DNA of 14,457 nucleotides, from the NCBI GenBank assembly GCA_036497785.1, contig DASXIW010000005.1, positions 1 to 14,457 of the forward strand, given 5' to 3'. Source of the stretch: DASXIW01 sp036497785 (GTDB lineage: Bacteria; Pseudomonadota; Alphaproteobacteria; Acetobacterales; Acetobacteraceae). Position 1 is the stretch's first letter; every line of letters starts with the position of its first letter. The translations under genes and the position numbers were made by a program. The notes beneath the pieces are model-generated. The model saw only the letters and a program-made list of their open reading frames with translations. It ran no database searches and was not told the origin of the DNA. Below are positions 13,236-14,457 of this stretch, in pieces.

Positions 13236-13817
13236 ATGTCGGACATCAAGGCGGTAGCGGTTTTCTGTGGCTCCAATCCCGGGCACGCCCCGGTGTTCCG
13301 CCTGGCCGCGACGGCGCTGGGGGAGGCATTGGCGAAGGCTGGGTTGACCTTGGTCTATGGCGGCGGCCATGTCGGGCTGATGGGAACGGTGGCCGATGCG
13401 GCGGTGACGGCCGGGGGCAAGGTGATTGGCGTGATCCCCGAATTCCTGAAGCGGAAGGAGCGCGCCCATGAGGGCATCGCGGACCTGATCGTCACGGACA
13501 GCATGCATGCGCGCAAGCGGCTCATGTTCGATCTCGCGGACGCCTTTCTGTCGTTCCCGGGCGGGCTGGGGACGTTGGATGAGACGTTCGAAATCCTGAC
13601 CTGGCGGCAACTGAAGCTGCACAACAAGCCCATTATTATCTGCGACATCGCCGGCTCGGCCCAGCCTTTGCTGGCGGCAATCGAGGCGGCGATTGCTGCG
13701 GGGTTCGCGCGGCCGGAAATACGTGATTTGTACGAGGTGGTGGACAGCGTTCCCGCGGCGATGCGGCGGCTGCGGCAGGTCGCGCCGGCCGGGAGCGGGG
13801 CCGCGGAACTGATGTAG
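13236..13817 (+). CDS. LOG family (TIGR00730) Rossmann-fold nucleotide 5'-monophosphate phosphoribohydrolase
   Basis: The 193-aa protein belongs to the Lonely-Guy/lysine-decarboxylase-like family, which hydrolyses cytokinin riboside or other nucleoside 5'-monophosphates to base and ribose 5-phosphate. Visible motifs are AVFCGSNPG (8-16) and VYGGGHVGLMGTVADA (40-55) at the Rossmann start, SMHARKRLM (89-97) with the catalytic Arg-Lys, and the signature PGGLGTLDE (108-116). Length is typical (about 180-200 aa). GGAGGAAAGC upstream supports the ATG. It is a single gene, divergent from cytochrome c', and lies just before the tRNA-Pro promoter. In non-plant-associated bacteria it is usually read as a housekeeping nucleotide-salvage enzyme. 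Confidence 0.93.
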   Translation: MSDIKAVAVFCGSNPGHAPVFRLAATALGEALAKAGLTLVYGGGHVGLMGTVADAAVTAGGKVIGVIPEFLKRKERAHEGIADLIVTDSMHARKRLMFDLADAFLSFPGGLGTLDETFEILTWRQLKLHNKPIIICDIAGSAQPLLAAIEAAIAAGFARPEIRDLYEVVDSVPAAMRRLRQVAPAGSGAAELM

Positions 13818-13835
13818 AGGCCGCTCTGGCGGCGC

Positions 13836-13864
13836 TTGCCCTGCGCGGCGTGTCCGGCTATATG
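13836..13864 (+). promoter_or_regulatory. Sigma70-type promoter of the tRNA-Pro gene
   Basis: TTGCCC (13836-13841), a 17-bp spacer and TATATG (13859-13864) stand 11 bp before the tRNA's first base. Spacing and position are ideal for a housekeeping promoter. Confidence 0.6.
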
Positions 13865-13875
13865 CGCCACACGGT

Positions 13876-13953
13876 CGGAGTGTAGCTCAGTCTGGTTAGA
13901 GTACTGTGTTCGGAACGCAGGGGCCGGAGGTTCGAATCCTCTCACTCCGACCA
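13876..13953 (+). tRNA. tRNA-Pro (CGG), with unusual A37
   Basis: A full cloverleaf of 78 nt with encoded CCA. Acceptor CGGAGTG pairs with CACTCCG, discriminator A73; D stem GCTC/GAGT; anticodon stem CTGTG/CGCAG with loop TTCGGAA; variable loop GGGCC; T arm GGAGG-TTCGAAT-CCTCT. Anticodon CGG is at 13911-13913. The C1-G72 pair, A73 and G35/G36 are proline identity features. Position 37 (13914) is A, where proline tRNAs normally have G (methylated to m1G37 by TrmD to keep reading frame). The anticodon stem also has a T-G wobble at 30-40. The gene lies next to an integrase remnant, so it is probably an element attachment site. Confidence 0.9.
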
Positions 13954-14065
13954 ATTAAATCAGACACTTATCTTCAAAAAACTGTGCTCGTGTGTTCATA
14001 TGAACGCAAGCGGTCAAGGCCTGCAAACACCCTTGGACACAGACACGAAAACTTGCGGCGGGATT
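13954..14065. other. Non-coding, lower-GC flank between tRNA-Pro and the integrase remnant
   Basis: Composition drops clearly right after the tRNA CCA (ATTAAATCAGACACTTATC and an A6 run), unlike the GC-rich DNA before it. No convincing ORF is visible. This is where attL and the recombinase-proximal control region of an integrated element would be. The presumed att core is the 3' end of the tRNA (T arm to CCA), but its partner copy is outside the window. Confidence 0.5.
13994..14005. promoter_or_regulatory. 12-bp perfect palindrome GTTCATATGAAC
   Basis: A perfect dyad lies 41 bp past the tRNA end in the AT-richer flank next to the recombinase remnant. It could be a phage-type repressor or excisionase site; the sequence alone gives only the symmetry. 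Confidence 0.3.
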
Positions 14066-14457
14066 TCAACGGTTTAGCGCCTTTGCGACCTCTGACAAGG
14101 ATGCTGGGTGCACGTGAACTTCGCTGATCATCTCCGGGACCGTGCCCGCCATGCCCGAAACCTGCCAGGCCGGCATCCCTCGTTGCACCATCCAGGTGAC
14201 CGCTATGTGCCTCAGTATGTGCAGAGTGACGCTCGGCGGACCAGCACGGTTGGCGACATCATGGAAACGCGTCAGCGTCAGGAGAGTCCCGCCAGCCCAT
14301 TCGACCATGAAGAACGAGGTGGCATTCTCCCTGGCGGCCAGCAACTCGGCGAGCGGGGGTCATCGAGCGCCTCGTCGGGGGATGCTAAGCACACCCTGAA
14401 CGACGTTGGCCTGTCAAAGGGGTATGATGCGTTCAATACCATGCTCCCAGCGAGGGA
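14066..14457 (-). pseudogene. Tyrosine recombinase (phage-type integrase) remnant, C-terminal part
   Basis: On the minus strand the catalytic half of a phage integrase can be read. GVLSIPRRGAR is followed by an in-frame TGA, then PPLAELLAARENATSFFMVE, WAGGTLLTLTRFHDVANRAG, PPSVTLHILRHIAVTWMVQR and GMPAWQVSGMAGTVPEMISE. The box II motif H-x-L-R-H is intact (HILRH) and the following AVTWMVQRGMPAWQVSGMAG matches the usual ATWLMQAGVPLWEVAGFLG pattern. Where the nucleophile Tyr is expected (usual RVYGHH), this copy has EVHVHP: codon CAC instead of TAC. Upstream of the TGA the frame meets further disruptions, and the gene leaves the window. The C-terminus points at the tRNA-Pro gene. Inactive by all signs; the longest intact stretch is 14066-14344. 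Confidence 0.75.

Noticed and set aside
1..14457. CRISPR array, defence island, toxin-antitoxin or retron system
   Set aside because: No regularly spaced repeats and no recognisable nuclease, reverse transcriptase, antitoxin or defence genes; nearly all space is explained by metabolic and housekeeping genes.

Overview
This is a GC-rich (by eye about two-thirds G+C) bacterial chromosome segment. Gene content and protein style suggest an alphaproteobacterium, most likely Acetobacteraceae/Rhodospirillales: a short PSD-type phosphatidylserine decarboxylase overlapping pssA, a cytochrome b561/cytochrome c' pair, ModA-like binding proteins, and an alphaproteobacterial-style intergenic repeat. The family assignment is inference; nothing in the window proves it.

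Layout. (1) 1-3779 is an aromatic/tryptophan-catabolism block that looks partly decayed. An intradiol (catechol/hydroxyquinol-type) dioxygenase on the minus strand loses its C-terminus just after its HxH iron ligands. Divergent from it lie the two subunits of a 3-oxoacid (beta-ketoadipate-type) CoA-transferase, the B subunit with an apparent 1-base frameshift near its end. A 25-codon orphan signal peptide follows, then kynureninase. Two short ORFs (14 and 25 codons) with good Shine-Dalgarno sites end inside the start regions of the dioxygenase and of kynU. Together the set would convert kynurenine to anthranilate and feed a ring-cleavage/beta-ketoadipate route, but two or three parts appear damaged. 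(2) 3800-8212 is transport and hydrolase genes: an AI-2E/PerM-family membrane protein, a signal-less ModA-like binding protein, a divergent MFS transporter with a clear rho-independent terminator, and an alpha/beta hydrolase with Cys as nucleophile. (3) 8391-10011 holds an intergenic repeat whose edge supplies the pssA stop codon, then the psd-pssA operon for phosphatidylethanolamine synthesis. (4) 10119-11722 is an unrecognised protein converging on, and overlapping by 97 bp, a membrane-anchored LysM protein. (5) 11913-13817 holds cytochrome b561, cytochrome c' and a LOG-family phosphoribohydrolase. (6) 13836-14457 is a tRNA-Pro(CGG) gene with its own promoter, followed by lower-GC DNA and the decayed 3' part of a tyrosine recombinase pointing at the tRNA. 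This is the typical scar of an integrated element at a tRNA attachment site.

I found no CRISPR array, toxin-antitoxin pair, defence system or clear new multi-gene system. The items most worth a second look are the tRNA-Pro with A at position 37, the integrase remnant whose catalytic Tyr reads as His, the two translationally coupled mini-ORFs, and the cluster of lesions in the catabolic genes.
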